From Adenophora triphylla var. japonica (lineage: Eukaryota; Streptophyta; Magnoliopsida; Asterales; Campanulaceae), in contig JAFEMH010000524.1 of the NCBI GenBank assembly GCA_022495995.1, forward strand, positions 372,001 to 436,000: a DNA stretch of 64,000 bases, in the 5' to 3' direction. How positions within the stretch are numbered: the first letter of the stretch is position 1; each line of letters starts with the position of its first letter. Under the pieces are notes generated by a model, which ran no database searches, was not told the origin of the DNA, and saw only the letters and a list, made by a program, of their open reading frames with translations. Positions 48,140 through 59,099 of the stretch are shown piece after piece. Both the position numbers and the translations under genes were made by a program.

Positions 48140-49474
48140 TGATAGGCTTTATCGCAACACCTACAAATTAATACAAGGACTCCTAATAGTGTAGATAGTG
48201 AAAGTCCAGGATCGATCTCAGGGAACAGTTATTTGTTTGTGTAATAGTCACAGACCAGTTTGGGGGGTTTGTTTTGATTTGTTTTTGTAATTAAACTATA
48301 GCAAGAAATTAGATTGGGTTGAAAACAATAATGTAAAAGCACCTTGGATAAATAAATCTATCACTGTTTATCAATCAATATCATTGATTCATTCTTTCTG
48401 TTCTTTCCCTAATCACTTGATCACGAGATGTAAAATCTCTATCTCTTCTTTGTTATTAATTATCAGCGGCGACACGCTCAACTAATAATCCTGATCAATA
48501 TTAAAAACCTAGCCGACACGGTCAAGATCCTAAATATCAATTGATGAAGTTCTAAGAGATGAAGATCAAGGAATTACTCTATTCTTTTTCAAATAGAAAA
48601 TAAAGCTAATTTTACCCTACTCACAATTCAAGATGGCACATACAAGAATTATGAAATTGCTACAATGAAAACCCTAGTCCGACACGATAAAAGGGAATTC
48701 TAGCAAAAACCAATTAAAAGGATTAGGAAATTGATCAAGTTTCAAAACCCTAGAAAAAGATTTAACAATAAGCACAAGTAAAATTATAATTAGGGAGAAA
48801 GAGATAGAAAGAATAAACCTCAATTGATCTTCAAAACGGATCAAGAATTATTATCCAAAGTGGGTAGGGATTAGCCCTCCATGAAAACAATTAACAATTG
48901 GAATTGGAATTGTTCTCCAAAAACTCCTTCTGTTCCCAGCCGTCTCTCCCTTTACAAATCAATAAAAAGAGAGTATATATACCCCCTTCCTAGCCTAGGT
49001 TAAAAAGGAAAGAAAATAAATTAAAACAAAATAATAAATTAATTCCACACCCGTCGCCTGTTAAGTCGCCTGCCGCTGAAGTCACGACTCGTCCCTAGAG
49101 GGACGACTCGTCCCTGGAATGCGCAACTCAGATTCAGCCGTCCCAAGCATGGGGAAGACTTGGTTGATCTTGGGACGACTCGTCCCCTGAAGCAAAATTC
49201 CAGAATTCTTCAATCTTTGACCTCTCTTGATTCTTTGGCTTGATTTTGTTGGCTTCCATGGATGTTGAGATGATGTTCTTGAGCTCCTTGAGAACCAAAT
49301 TCAATTACAAGGTAAAAACTCTCTAAATCTCCCTCTCATTACATTGTTTCTCAATAATTTCTCACAATACACGATTCACTCAAAAATACATCAAACCTAT
49401 ACTAAATACATGGAAATTGAGCATAATAAGCACGGAAAATATAGGAATTAGATAGTATGAAATACGCCACATCA
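48140..49474 (-). repeat. 5' LTR of the TR-GAG element
   Basis: 1335 bp. The dyads GGGACGACTCGTCCC at 49100-49114 and 49172-49186 match those in the other LTR. Confidence 0.95.
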
Positions 49475-49541
49475 CAAGTTAAGCTTCATCCTTGAGAAGT
49501 ATGTCATTGGACAACATGACTCCTTTTTGGGACGGAGTGAG

Positions 49542-51084
49542 TATATTGCTATAATCTTACTGATCATTGGATATACAGATTCTCATAGACCCATAATCAT
49601 GGATTATTAACGCTTTCTTTTGGTTGCATCATGGCTTCTTAACTTTTTCTTTTGGTTACATCATGGCTTCTTACCATCAACAAAAAAATAACTAGGTAAA
49701 ATGTACAAAAAGAAGAAGAAAAAAGAATTATGGTAAATCATCCATCCAGTTGACACATAACGACATGAGAGAGTACAAAAAAGGGGAACCTAAGCATGTA
49801 CAACATGTTTATTTTAACTATCACCTCTTGGTCATAAGGGTTTCATTGGTGACTCCATGTTGTTTAAAGAAGTTTCGACATTATTTAGACTAAGGAATAC
49901 ATCATATTCCGATAAAATGCATGTTCATTTGACCCAAGAAAAGAACTCTAGATAACCATTGTCACAAGGAATACATATTCGGAAATAAATTCTTTAGATA
50001 GAAACAAACAAAAGATTGCACTGTCATCACACTCGGGAGGAGCCAGCAGTTGCCAAAAGAGCTACTTCTAGGTAATTTGTTGACAACCTTCATTATCATG
50101 ACTTTGTCATGAACCTCCTAAGAATGTAGCAAATTTAAGTTTCAAGAACACTTGAAGTTCAGTTGAATGAGATTGCATTTTTACACCACAATTGTATAAT
50201 TCCAACTATGTGGAGAGATAATGAAGAAAACGGAAATCAGAAATTCTTTATAGAAGTGTATGATAACTGTCATTTCAAGCCACCAGGATCTACAAAAGTC
50301 AGAGCATGATAAACTAGCTTCCAATACAAAGGTACCCTTTAACCTACAGTTTCAGTTATACTTCGATGTTCTGATCCTAATTTCTTTAGAATAACTTTTT
50401 GTTTCTAACTTTTAGGCTTATAGAAATCCAACAATCACGGAGTCATCTCATTTTCAAATGATGGAGCTGTAAGGAAGAGGTTAAATATAGTTATAAATGT
50501 GTCACAAGGACATTAAGAAGTTCTTGACACGTCCTAGGGAGAAGGTCTTCTTCAGATATTTGGCTTCTCCTAATCATGGATTATGCTTGAATATAGTTAT
50601 TAAAGGAAAATAAACGAGTTATAGCATGTATGTCCTGGATAAGGATCTAACAACCTCAAGACAACTTACCCTTCAAGAGATCACTGGGCTCTTCAGAATC
50701 CTTGGTGGATAAAACTGCCGAATGAGTTAGAGGGTTCACTCTTGTCGCAAGCGGCTTTTCGAGCCTATGGATTAGTCCCTTTGAGAGAAAAATGATAGAA
50801 GCAGAAGAAAGGCAATTAGCTCTCTTGTCATAAACCCAGCATTAGCATTTCCAAATTCTATACCAGTGTTTGGCATCTCCTGCTCGACTTATTTGGTTTA
50901 GGATCTTCATTATAGAATGATTCTCAGGAATTAGGCCATGAGAATCAATGCCTGGGGTAAAAGGGAAAATCTTCCATCTGCGACTCTACCTGTCTTTGAG
51001 GATGCGATACATCTCTGCAAAAGTCTTCCAGCCATGAATCTTTTTGCCTTAGTAGGCACTTCTCATCAAAACTTGATGTATCTG
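49542..51084. other. intergenic and 3' flank of the PPR gene, nothing recognised
   Basis: Unique-looking AT-rich DNA. I see no reading frame, repeat family or RNA gene that I can support. Confidence 0.55.
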
Positions 51085-53361
51085 TCACCAATAATCCCCA
51101 CATGAACACAAGCCATCTTTAAATTGATGAAAGCGATTTGTATCTCTGACAGAAATCTCCCTCCCCTCGGAGCTAGATATAAATTTCATAAAGATATGGC
51201 AGTCCCCACAAATTCTGAGGTTCTTAATAACACGAAGACTAGATCCTAGTGGAGTGTTGAGAAGTCCTAACACAACCGCCAACTTCTCGCTGTGCCCACA
51301 CAGAATATGCTCCTTCTCCTGGTCTTCCACATCTTGCAGTACAAAGGAAGTAACAGGGAAATGGCCAGATTTCTTTATTTTCGAGCTCAGTTCATCCAAT
51401 TTATCCATTATTTGGGCCATTTGTGGATGTGATACATCTCCTGCTAAAAGCATATGCACCTTATTCTTGATCTCCACCCAACTACATCCAGGGTTCTTCC
51501 TCAACCCCTTATTCTTCATCAAATCTCTCACTCTATCTACTTCTTTCCATTTGCCTTTAGATGCGTAAATATTGGACAAAAGAATGTAATTCCCAGGATT
51601 ACTCGGTTCTAATTCAAATAATTTGTGAGCAGCCACCTCAGCCAAACTCATATTATGATGAACTCGACAAGAACTAAGTAATGCTCCCCAAACACAGGCA
51701 TCAGGTTCCAGTGCCATTTCCTTAATAATGTCATAAGCCTCCTCAAGCTTCCCTGCACGACCAAGAAGGGACACCATGCAAGCATAATGTTCCACTCTAG
51801 CTTCAATGCCATAATCTTTTGACATGCTGTCAAAGTAATACTGCCCTTCTTCAGTAAGGCCGCTCTGGCTACATGCAGATAACAGACTAGTGAAAGTAAT
51901 GAAGTCGGGCTTCTGGTCACTCCTCTTCATCAAGTTGAAGATATCCATAACTTCATTTACCCTTCCATGCATTGCATACCCACCCATCATTGCATTCCAG
52001 CTAACTAAATTACGATTTGGCATCGCATCAAAACAGAGCCTAGCTAAACGGATTTTTCCACAGTTAGCATACATGTCAACCAAAGCACTCCCCACATAAA
52101 CATCATTTGATAAACCCTTTCTGAGTGAAAAGCAATGTGCTGCCTTCCCATGCATCAAAGCTGCAATATTACCGCATGCCGGAAGCAAGCAAGGGATAGT
52201 CACGGCATTCGGTTTCACACCAGCAATCTGCATCTCTCTGAAAAGCTCTAAGGCCTCAATATCTTTGCCATGTTGTGAGCAACAAGCTATAATAGATGTC
52301 CAAGACACGACATTCAACTCCAACCCTTGGCTTTGGAACTTCCTAAACACCCTCAAAGCTTCTTCAGTCAAACCATTCCTTGCCAACCCAGTAACTAAAG
52401 CATTACAAGAACCCAAATCCACTTCATCCACTTCATCAAGAACTTGACACATCTCTGCTGTAAATGCACACTTACCATACATATCTATAAGTGAACTCAC
52501 AACACAATTATCTAATCCAAGACCACGCTTGATCGCATAACCATGTATTTGAACACCCATACCAAAACTCTCCACGTCCCCGATTGAGGAAACAACACTA
52601 GATATGGTAGTCCCATCAGCCATAAACCCAATCAAATGCATCTCCTTAAACATCAACATCGCCTCCAAAGAATGCCCACTCTGATTAAACCCCGCAATGA
52701 TCCCGTTCCACGTAACCAAATTAGGCTCAATCCCCAATTCCTCCATCCTAAAAAACACCATCTTAGCCTCCTTAACGAACCCTTTCCTGGCATACCCGGC
52801 AACCAAAGCGCTGCAAGCCACCACATCGGGTTCACGCATTTTATCAAACAACACGTGTGCATCACTTAAAAAGCCAACTTTCACATACATATGAATCAAT
52901 GATGATTGAATAAATGAATCAAAGCCGAACCCAGATGTTAAAACAAAACCATGAATTTGTCTTCCTGGCTTAATTGCTAACAACCCGCTACAAGCTTTAA
53001 TAGCAGTCGGGATAAGGTGGGTATCTGGGAGAATGCCTCGTGATAACATGAGGGAAAAGAGATGGAGGGTTTTATCGAAAAGACCTTGCTTTGAGGAAGC
53101 ATAAATAAGGGTTGAGAAAGAGGAAATGGTGGGTTCTGGGAAGGAGTTGAGGAGGAGGGTGGCTGCAGGGAAAGAGTGGTGGTTAGCGTAGAGGGAAAGG
53201 AGGTTGGTTGCGAGATGGGATAGGGTGGAGCTGCCGGTCTTGAGGAGGTGGGCATGAGCTTGTTGTGCTTGGAATAGAGAAGATTTTGTTTGGTGGAGTA
53301 AGGAGGCGAGAATTGTTGAGTTGGTAATATTGTCAAACAGTTGGAGGGCATGCCTTGCCAT
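51085..53361 (-). CDS. PLS-class DYW-type PPR protein (At1g20230-like)
   Basis: An intronless frame of 758 codons from the Met at 53361 (MARHALQLFDN). The frame is open 52 codons further (to 53517), but that extension resembles no PPR protein and the shorter form fits the family. Repeats of P, L and S type begin near QAHAHLLKTGS and include IKACSGLLAIKPGRQIHGFV, LVTWNGIIAGFNQSGHSLEA and VVSWTSIIACCSQHGKDIEA. E/E+ domains follow (NPGCSWVEIKNKVHMLLAGD), then the DYW deaminase with HSEKLAV (HxE zinc and catalytic site), CGDCH and the terminal CGDYW. Such proteins edit specific cytidines in mitochondrial or plastid transcripts. The similarity to Arabidopsis At1g20230 is strong throughout. No frame damage. 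Confidence 0.93.
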   Translation of the reverse strand: MARHALQLFDNITNSTILASLLHQTKSSLFQAQQAHAHLLKTGSSTLSHLATNLLSLYANHHSFPAATLLLNSFPEPTISSFSTLIYASSKQGLFDKTLHLFSLMLSRGILPDTHLIPTAIKACSGLLAIKPGRQIHGFVLTSGFGFDSFIQSSLIHMYVKVGFLSDAHVLFDKMREPDVVACSALVAGYARKGFVKEAKMVFFRMEELGIEPNLVTWNGIIAGFNQSGHSLEAMLMFKEMHLIGFMADGTTISSVVSSIGDVESFGMGVQIHGYAIKRGLGLDNCVVSSLIDMYGKCAFTAEMCQVLDEVDEVDLGSCNALVTGLARNGLTEEALRVFRKFQSQGLELNVVSWTSIIACCSQHGKDIEALELFREMQIAGVKPNAVTIPCLLPACGNIAALMHGKAAHCFSLRKGLSNDVYVGSALVDMYANCGKIRLARLCFDAMPNRNLVSWNAMMGGYAMHGRVNEVMDIFNLMKRSDQKPDFITFTSLLSACSQSGLTEEGQYYFDSMSKDYGIEARVEHYACMVSLLGRAGKLEEAYDIIKEMALEPDACVWGALLSSCRVHHNMSLAEVAAHKLFELEPSNPGNYILLSNIYASKGKWKEVDRVRDLMKNKGLRKNPGCSWVEIKNKVHMLLAGDVSHPQMAQIMDKLDELSSKIKKSGHFPVTSFVLQDVEDQEKEHILCGHSEKLAVVLGLLNTPLGSSLRVIKNLRICGDCHIFMKFISSSEGREISVRDTNRFHQFKDGLCSCGDYW

Positions 53362-53725
53362 GGCTTTGCTCCCTCCAAAATTCAAAACTCTGTTAACATG
53401 AAAGAGGGAGTGGCGTGTTTTTTGGTTGTCAAAAGTATAGCCCTCAATTTGGATGAGTCCGTAGAGCCAACTCGCCCCGCCATGCAATAGGGATGGATTG
53501 GATTGAGGTATTTTCATCCCGTCGGAAATTTGGGTCAGCCAACCCTGCCCCGCTTAGTGGCGGATTTTGACGGATTGAGCCCGTCCCACTCCACCAGCCC
53601 GTATTGACAGCTCTAGCCGTCAGTAACATATAATAAAAGCAACATGCCTCTTGAGGCAGAAATCCGAAAGAAATTAAGGAGAAAGGGAATTATCCGGTAA
53701 ACACAAAATTCAAAAAAATATTTAA

Positions 53726-53955
53726 TTCCTTCGTCCCACTATAACCTTCTCAATTACTATTTGCACAAAAATTAAGAAAAAGTGAAGTGTAGAGTATTTA
53801 AAATGAGGTACGAGAGAAATAATAATTGAATCGTTGTTTTGAGTATAACATGTGGTCTCATTAATATAAAAGTAATAAAATATTTTCATTTAGAAAGTGT
53901 GTAGTTTGTAATGGGATGCCAAATGGGAAAAGTATGTAGTTTGTAGTGGGACGAT
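53726..53955. mobile_element. decayed Stowaway-like MITE upstream of the PPR gene
   Basis: ATTCCTTCGTCCCACTATAA at the left is roughly mirrored by TTGTAGTGGGACGATCCGAC at the right, flanked by TA-like ends. A further fragment (GTCTCACTCGACTTAGAACG.. to GTCGGGTGGAACGGAGG) continues up to the hAT insertion. Confidence 0.45.
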
Positions 53956-54500
53956 CCGACGTAGAACAATTTGTCATTTTGGTCGTCTCACTCGACTTAG
54001 AACGTCCCAAAATGAGAAGTTTATATTATTTTTATATTCAATGGGAACCACTTGTCATATTTACAACAACAATCCACTTACTATTGCTCTCACTTATTCT
54101 CTCTGTTTTTATTATAATAGTATTTCTTAATCCCCGAGCCTGGAGAGAAAATTCTAAGTCGGGTGGAACGGAGGGTCCACCTAGGGCTGTTATGCGAACC
54201 GAGTTGCTCGAACTCGACTCGAGCTCGACTCGAAAAAACTCGACTCGAATGAGCTCGAGTTGAAGCTCGAGCTCGAGCTCGAACAAGAACTTTAACTCGT
54301 GAAATTTTCGAGTCGAACAGACTCGACTCGTGAGCTCGACAAAGTTCGTTTCGAACTCGACTCGACTCGAGCTCGACTCGATAAACTCGATAAAAGCTCG
54401 ATTTTTTCATTGTTTGTGATCAGCTCGAGCTCGAGCTCGAACTCAAACTCGACTAGTGAAGCTCGTCAGTAACTTGATTTTTTATTTTATACATTTATTT

Positions 54501-54504
<4 letters not shown>

Positions 54505-54583
<79 letters not shown>
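54505..54583. repeat. (CA)n(TA)n microsatellite
   Basis: About 18 CA units followed by about 20 TA units. Confidence 0.96.
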
Positions 54584-54589
<6 letters not shown>

Positions 54590-54649
54590 ATTTTTTGATA
54601 AAAAAACTGTTTTGAACTTTTTTAGTTGGGAAAGTTTTTTCAAAAAGTT

Positions 54650-55308
54650 ATTACCACTACCACCACTACTATCACTACCACTACTACCACTACTATTACT
54701 ACCACCACCACTACCACCAGCACTACCACTACTACTACCACTACCACCACAACTACTACCACTACTACCACTACTACCACCATTACTACCACCACCACTA
54801 CTACCACTACTACTACCACCACTACTACCACTACTACCGCTACCACCACCACTACTATTACTACTACCACCACCACTACCACCACCACCACTACTACCAC
54901 TACTACCACTACTAGTACTACCACACTACCACCATTACTACCACCACCACTACTATCGCTACTACCACCACTACTATTACTACTACCACCACTACTACCA
55001 CTACTAGTACTACCATACTACCACCATTACTACCACCACCACTACTACCGCTACTACCACCACTACTATTACTACTACCACCACCACCACTACTACTACC
55101 ACTACTACTACTACCACCACTACTACTACTACTACTACCACTACCACCACCACCGCCACCACCACCACCACCACCACCACCACCACCACCACCACCACCA
55201 CCACCACTACTACTATCACTACTACTACTACCATCACCACCACCACCACTATCACTACCACCACCACTACCACCACTACTACCACTACCACCACTACTAC
55301 TACTAGTC
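54650..55308. repeat. ACY-triplet array (ACC/ACT/ATT) with higher-order repeats
   Basis: About 660 bp in which almost every triplet is ACC, ACT or ATT. A block of roughly 90-100 bp (CACCATTACTACCACCACCA.. to ACTACTAGTACTACCA) recurs about three times between 54780 and 55090. Poly-Thr, poly-Val, Leu/Pro and His/Tyr frames through it are artefacts. Confidence 0.95.
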
Positions 55309-55420
55309 TACTAAATGTCCTCCCTTATTTATATAAGGGTAAGGTTGGTTGTTCCCCTTTTTGTAATTTTAAGGGCACCGTCCCTTTTTTCTTTTATTTA
55401 CTTTAATTTCTTTTAAAAAA

Positions 55421-55705
55421 GTTAAGTTTTATTTCTTTCAAAATTCATAACTTTTTTTATATAACTTTTTGCAAAAATTATATGTAGTAAACAAAAGTCT
55501 AAAATAGTCTTACTTATCCAAAAAAAAAAAAATTGAAAAAAAATAAAAGTTAACTTTTTTCAAAAAACTGTTAAGTTTTATTTCTTTCAAAATTCATAAC
55601 TTTTTTTATAAACCTTTTTGCAAAAAATGTATGTAGTAAACTTAAGTCTAATTTTATTATTTATCCAAAAAAAATTGAAAAAAAATAAAATTAATATACT
55701 ACATA
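55421..55705. repeat. 149-bp tandem duplication
   Basis: GTTAAGTTTTATTTCTTTCA starts at 55421 and again at 55570, followed by the same CAAAATTCATAAC, GCAAAAA, TGTAGTAAAC and ATTGAAAAAAAATAAAA words. A little divergence is present. Confidence 0.9.
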
Positions 55706-56037
55706 CAAAGTTAACGAAATCTGTTAAAAAATTAACTGTTAAGCTCGAACTCGAAATAAACTCGTTAAGCTCGAACTCGAAATAAACTCGTTAAGCTCGA
55801 AAATTTGTTTCCAAAAAAGATCAAACTCGAACTCGGATCGTTTAAGCTCGAAATCGAGATCGACTCGAGAAGCTCGCGAGTAGCTCGCGAACAACTCGAA
55901 CTCGATCGAGCTCGAGTTCGAACCACCGATTGAACTCGAACTCAAGAAAAACTCGAACTTGAGAAGAAATAAACGAGCTCGAGCTCGAACACAGAAAACT
56001 CGTTCGAACTCGACTCGTTTACAGCCCTAGGTCCACC

Positions 56038-57340
56038 GTTTCGAAAAAAAATTCTCACTTGACTTTTATGCTTAACTAAACTGAACTTTGATCATAATTT
56101 TATTAAAATCTAGTTATTTATATGCAATTTTAAAAATTATTATTGATACTAGTCATATTGGTGAAGCGATAACATTTTTTAAAAATTGCATAGAAACATT
56201 CAAAATTTTCATAAAATAATGATCAAATTTCAGTTAAAAGTGTGACAAACTTTTTGAAATGAAGAAGTACAATTTTTTGTACAACATCGAATACCCCTAT
56301 TAATCTAACTATTTATATACATTTCTTTCGTTTCTTTGAAACTACACTTATTTTTTATTTGGATATCCTATTAAAAACTACACACTCTCAAACTATAAAT
56401 TTTATAGTAATACTTATCTAATCAATGGAACCTATTTTAACAATTTTTTAGTTACTATATGAATGACTATATAATATAGAGTTATTGTTTTTTTTAATGT
56501 ATGTCCTTAGAAAACATGTTAAGCTCCATATATAAATAAGGTAATCAATACATTTATATGTTTTTTGATGAAGCAAGAAACGGTCCAAATTAGTCATAGT
56601 CTAATAATAGGTTGATCTCCAACAGATATGACCTGAAACCACAAACAAATGATTAGCCGGGTTGGTCTCCAACTAAGATCCTCCGGCGTGATGATGAGAT
56701 AATGTGTTATAAGTTCGTAATAAACTGTATGAAAATGACGTAATCTCAAATAGCTAAGATGACATTACATTTTAACGTTGTGAGTTGTCTGGTATTTATA
56801 GTGGTGACATGGGATCATTGTGAATCCCTAAAATCAAGGAAATGTTATGGACGTAACTGTCTCCGAGAATGTAGGAGGCGGTTACGAATAATGACGTAGA
56901 CGGACGTACGAGTTAGTAGGTCGAAGTTGCTTGAGTATTCGAAGTCGACCTGACTTTGTGCCTTGGCTTTATAGGAATTGTACAAGTAAATGATCGTATG
57001 TCGGACGAAGCCAGGTCGGGACCAAGGATGGTCAGACAATGAGCTAGATCGACTGATTTTTTCATTGGGCCTTTGGTATTGTAGCAATTGGACTGACCCA
57101 TTCCATAATATTGTCTTTGTAACGTCTGAAAAGTTGGCCTTCATTCGTTGGGCCTGGCCCGTCACTTTTATTTCGTTCAGTGGCCCCCAACTTTCTATGT
57201 AGACTTTGTCGACCAGGAAGTTATATAAAAAAAATTGTGATGGCTTGCACAGCTCACTGTTGGATGGTCGACTGAATAGATGTAGGTCGATCTCGACTAT
57301 TGACTTTCGACGGTTTGACACTGTAGCGTTGTAATTTTAT
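56038..57340. other. AT-rich region, no gene supported; possible retroelement debris at its right end
   Basis: 56038-56560 is featureless. 56600-57340 is richer in GC, with an apparent 158-codon minus frame that lacks any motif I recognise. Its right end joins the primer-site-like sequence at 57347, so it may be the truncated interior of a Ty3-type element. Confidence 0.4.
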
Positions 57341-57346
57341 GAATAA

Positions 57347-57357
57347 CAGAGTCGCCA
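57347..57357 (-). promoter_or_regulatory. possible primer binding site, tRNA-Arg
   Basis: The minus strand reads TGGCGACTCTG. The plant tRNA-Arg 3' end would give TGGCGACTCCG, so there is one mismatch in 11. It lies just inside the putative LTR at 57360-58312. Confidence 0.4.
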
Positions 57358-57359
57358 CT

Positions 57360-58312
57360 TATTATTTATTTAGAAAAAACAATAAGAAAAACATTTTTAT
57401 TTATTTAAAGAGATTCGAGGGTTCGGGGGTTAAGCTATGAAATGGGAAGGTCGAGGAGCACCCATTCCACCCAATCCGGAGATCGGTCTTGTCAATTGAG
57501 TATTATCAATCAAATTAATAATTAAAGATCGAAGAACAAACAAACCCTAATTAATTTCTTAATTAGAAATGTCGGGTTGTATGCTTTGAGATCACCTTCA
57601 TTGATTGAATGGACTCTAGGCTAACCCTTTTGATGGGGTTACACTAATCTAAAAGCAATTAGAGGGGTTGAGAAGAAGAAAGTAAAATGTAGGAGTTTAG
57701 CTTGTGTTTAGGAAGTATTTGGTTTAGAACGTGGTTTTAAGTGTCTTTTTCGGTCGAGAAAGGATTTGGCCAGAGCTTCACCTTGATTTTAGGCTTGAGC
57801 CTTGATGTTCGTCAATCAACAAGGTTGATGGACGAATTTGGGTATTTGTTTATGATTTATTTACAGGAATCATTCAAGGAGAGAAACCAGTAAATTTTAG
57901 GGATTGACCGTCGTCTGAAATACTGAAAGTCATCAAGTATTTATAGGAGTTTTTAGAGGTAAAAGTGGAATGGGATTCCTCCCAAGGAAGCTTCCAGAAC
58001 TCAAATATCATTGGATGCCCGAATTGAATAAGTTTTATCAAGAAAATAGGTTGAAACGGAGAACGAAAGTGATTCTGCATATCTTCCAGAAGGGTTGTCT
58101 CGCGCGAGACACATATGTCCCGCGCGGGACAGCTAGTCGATTGACTATTTTGTCCTCTTCAGTTATTCCATTAGTCAGTTAGGTTCAAAACTAATAAGGT
58201 TAGTTAGAAACTTAACGAAACATAACGAAACTAATATGCTTTCATCAAAATACAAAAGAGAAACGAAGAATAGTGTAATCATGAATTATTGGTTCAGAAT
58301 GGGGTGTCTACA
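57360..58312 (-). repeat. LTR of a Ty3-type (Tat-like) element
   Basis: On the minus strand it starts TGTAGACACCCCATTCTG (from 58312), has TATAAATA at 57938-57945, and runs to about 57360. Two perfect GC palindromes (58097-58110 and 58117-58130) lie upstream of the TATA box. A purine run GAGGGGCTC just right of 58312 fits a polypurine tract for the gag element to the right. No second copy is in the window, so the left end is uncertain. Confidence 0.55.
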
Positions 58313-58599
58313 GAGCCCCTCGACGACAAGACTTATGGAAGAAGTCATGTCGTCGATAGAAAAGACATCATTCTGAACATTGAGATGGTCGTGCCGCACG
58401 GCTGCCTACATATCTCTATCGGAGAATCAGACCAAAAAATAGTTCGACTCTAAAATACTAAAAAGGCTATTTTAGGTATTTTGAAAAGCATTTTGAAAAT
58501 CGAAGAGAGAGCTTTTTTTAAAAAAAAAAGGCAAAATCATACTGAGGAATCAAAAACTTGACCCAATTCTGATGATACCTGGTTTATTGATGAAGTTGT

Positions 58600-59090
58600 T
58601 GAAGTGTGTCGCATGAGGTTACTGACGTAGCTGAGGTTGTCGTTGATGCCGAGGTCACGGACTTTGTTGTCGTTTCTGCTGTCACAGACTTTGTTGATGC
58701 TGAGGTCACAGACTTTGTTGTGGTTGTCGAGGTCACGGACTTTGAAGTTGCTGCCGTCACAGACTTTGTTGATGTTGCCGAGGTCACGGACTTGAAGTTT
58801 GCTGCCATCACAGACTTTGTTGATGTCGCCGAGGTCACGGACTTGAAGTTTGCTGCCGTCACAGACTTTGCTGGGTTGCCGAGGTCACGGACTTGAAGTT
58901 TGCTGCCGTCACAGACTTTGCTGATGTCGCTGAGGTCACGAACTTGAAGTTTGTTGCCGTCACAGACTTTGTTGGTGTCGTCGAGGTCACGGACTTGAAG
59001 TTTGTTGCCGTCACAGACTTTGTTGGTGTCGCCAAGGTCACAGACTTGAAGTTTGCTGTCGTCACGGACTTTGAAGTTGTCGGTTGAGGT
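58600..59090 (-). repeat. 51-bp (17-codon) minisatellite
   Basis: About eight copies of a unit made of GTCACGGACTTGAAGTTTGC and GTCACAGACTTTGTTGATGT halves, with spacing mostly 51 bp (one copy 50). On the minus strand it reads as tandem KSVTSATSTKSVTAANF-like peptides within a 199-codon frame. It lies between the LTR and the gag gene of the Ty3-type element. Confidence 0.9.
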
Positions 59091-59099
59091 GGAGGTTCT

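Larger units (their letters stand above)
43514..49474 (-). mobile_element. Athila-lineage non-autonomous LTR retrotransposon with gag-protease only (TR-GAG type)
   Basis: 5.96 kb with target duplication CAAGT (43509-43513, 49475-49479). LTRs 43514-44850 and 48140-49474 differ at only a handful of positions plus one patch, so insertion is recent. A tRNA-Asp primer site lies inside the right LTR. The only coding region is gag plus protease (46083-48015); there is no RT, RNase H or integrase in 3.3 kb of interior. The AAGCGTGGGGG tracts and the tRNA-Asp primer place it with Athila-type Ty3 elements. It must depend on a partner for its enzymes. Confidence 0.93.
43391..49541. mobile_element. Stowaway-like MITE split by the Athila-like element
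   Basis: The left part (43391-43513) starts CTCCCTCACTCCCAAAAT. The right part (49475-49541) ends TTTTTGGGACGGAGTGAG followed by TA. The two ends are inverted repeats of each other, including AAGGAG/CTCCTT. Removing 43514-49474 and one CAAGT restores a MITE of about 190 bp. Confidence 0.8.
54182..56029. mobile_element. non-autonomous hAT element filled with simple repeats
   Basis: 1.85 kb, TAGGGCTGT..ACAGCCCTA, with the perfect 8-bp target duplication GGTCCACC (54174-54181, 56030-56037). Subterminal zones (54200-54460, 55740-56020) are packed with CTCGA/TCGAG words such as GAGCTCGAGCTCGA. The interior is (CA)n(TA)n, an ACY-triplet array and a 149-bp tandem duplication. No transposase. Confidence 0.88.

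Noticed and set aside
43514..49474. The Athila-like element as two solo LTRs
   Set aside because: A single CAAGT duplication, one primer site and a coding interior show one element.
53362..53517. N-terminal extension of the PPR protein
   Set aside because: The 52 extra residues lack PPR character and the Met at 53361 gives the family's usual start and length.
54456..55306. Frames of poly-Thr, poly-Val, Leu/Pro and His/Tyr
   Set aside because: Translation of the ACY-triplet array; no start context, domains or complexity.
56845..57321. 158-codon minus frame as a gene
   Set aside because: No recognisable domain, poor start context, and it lies in probable retroelement debris.
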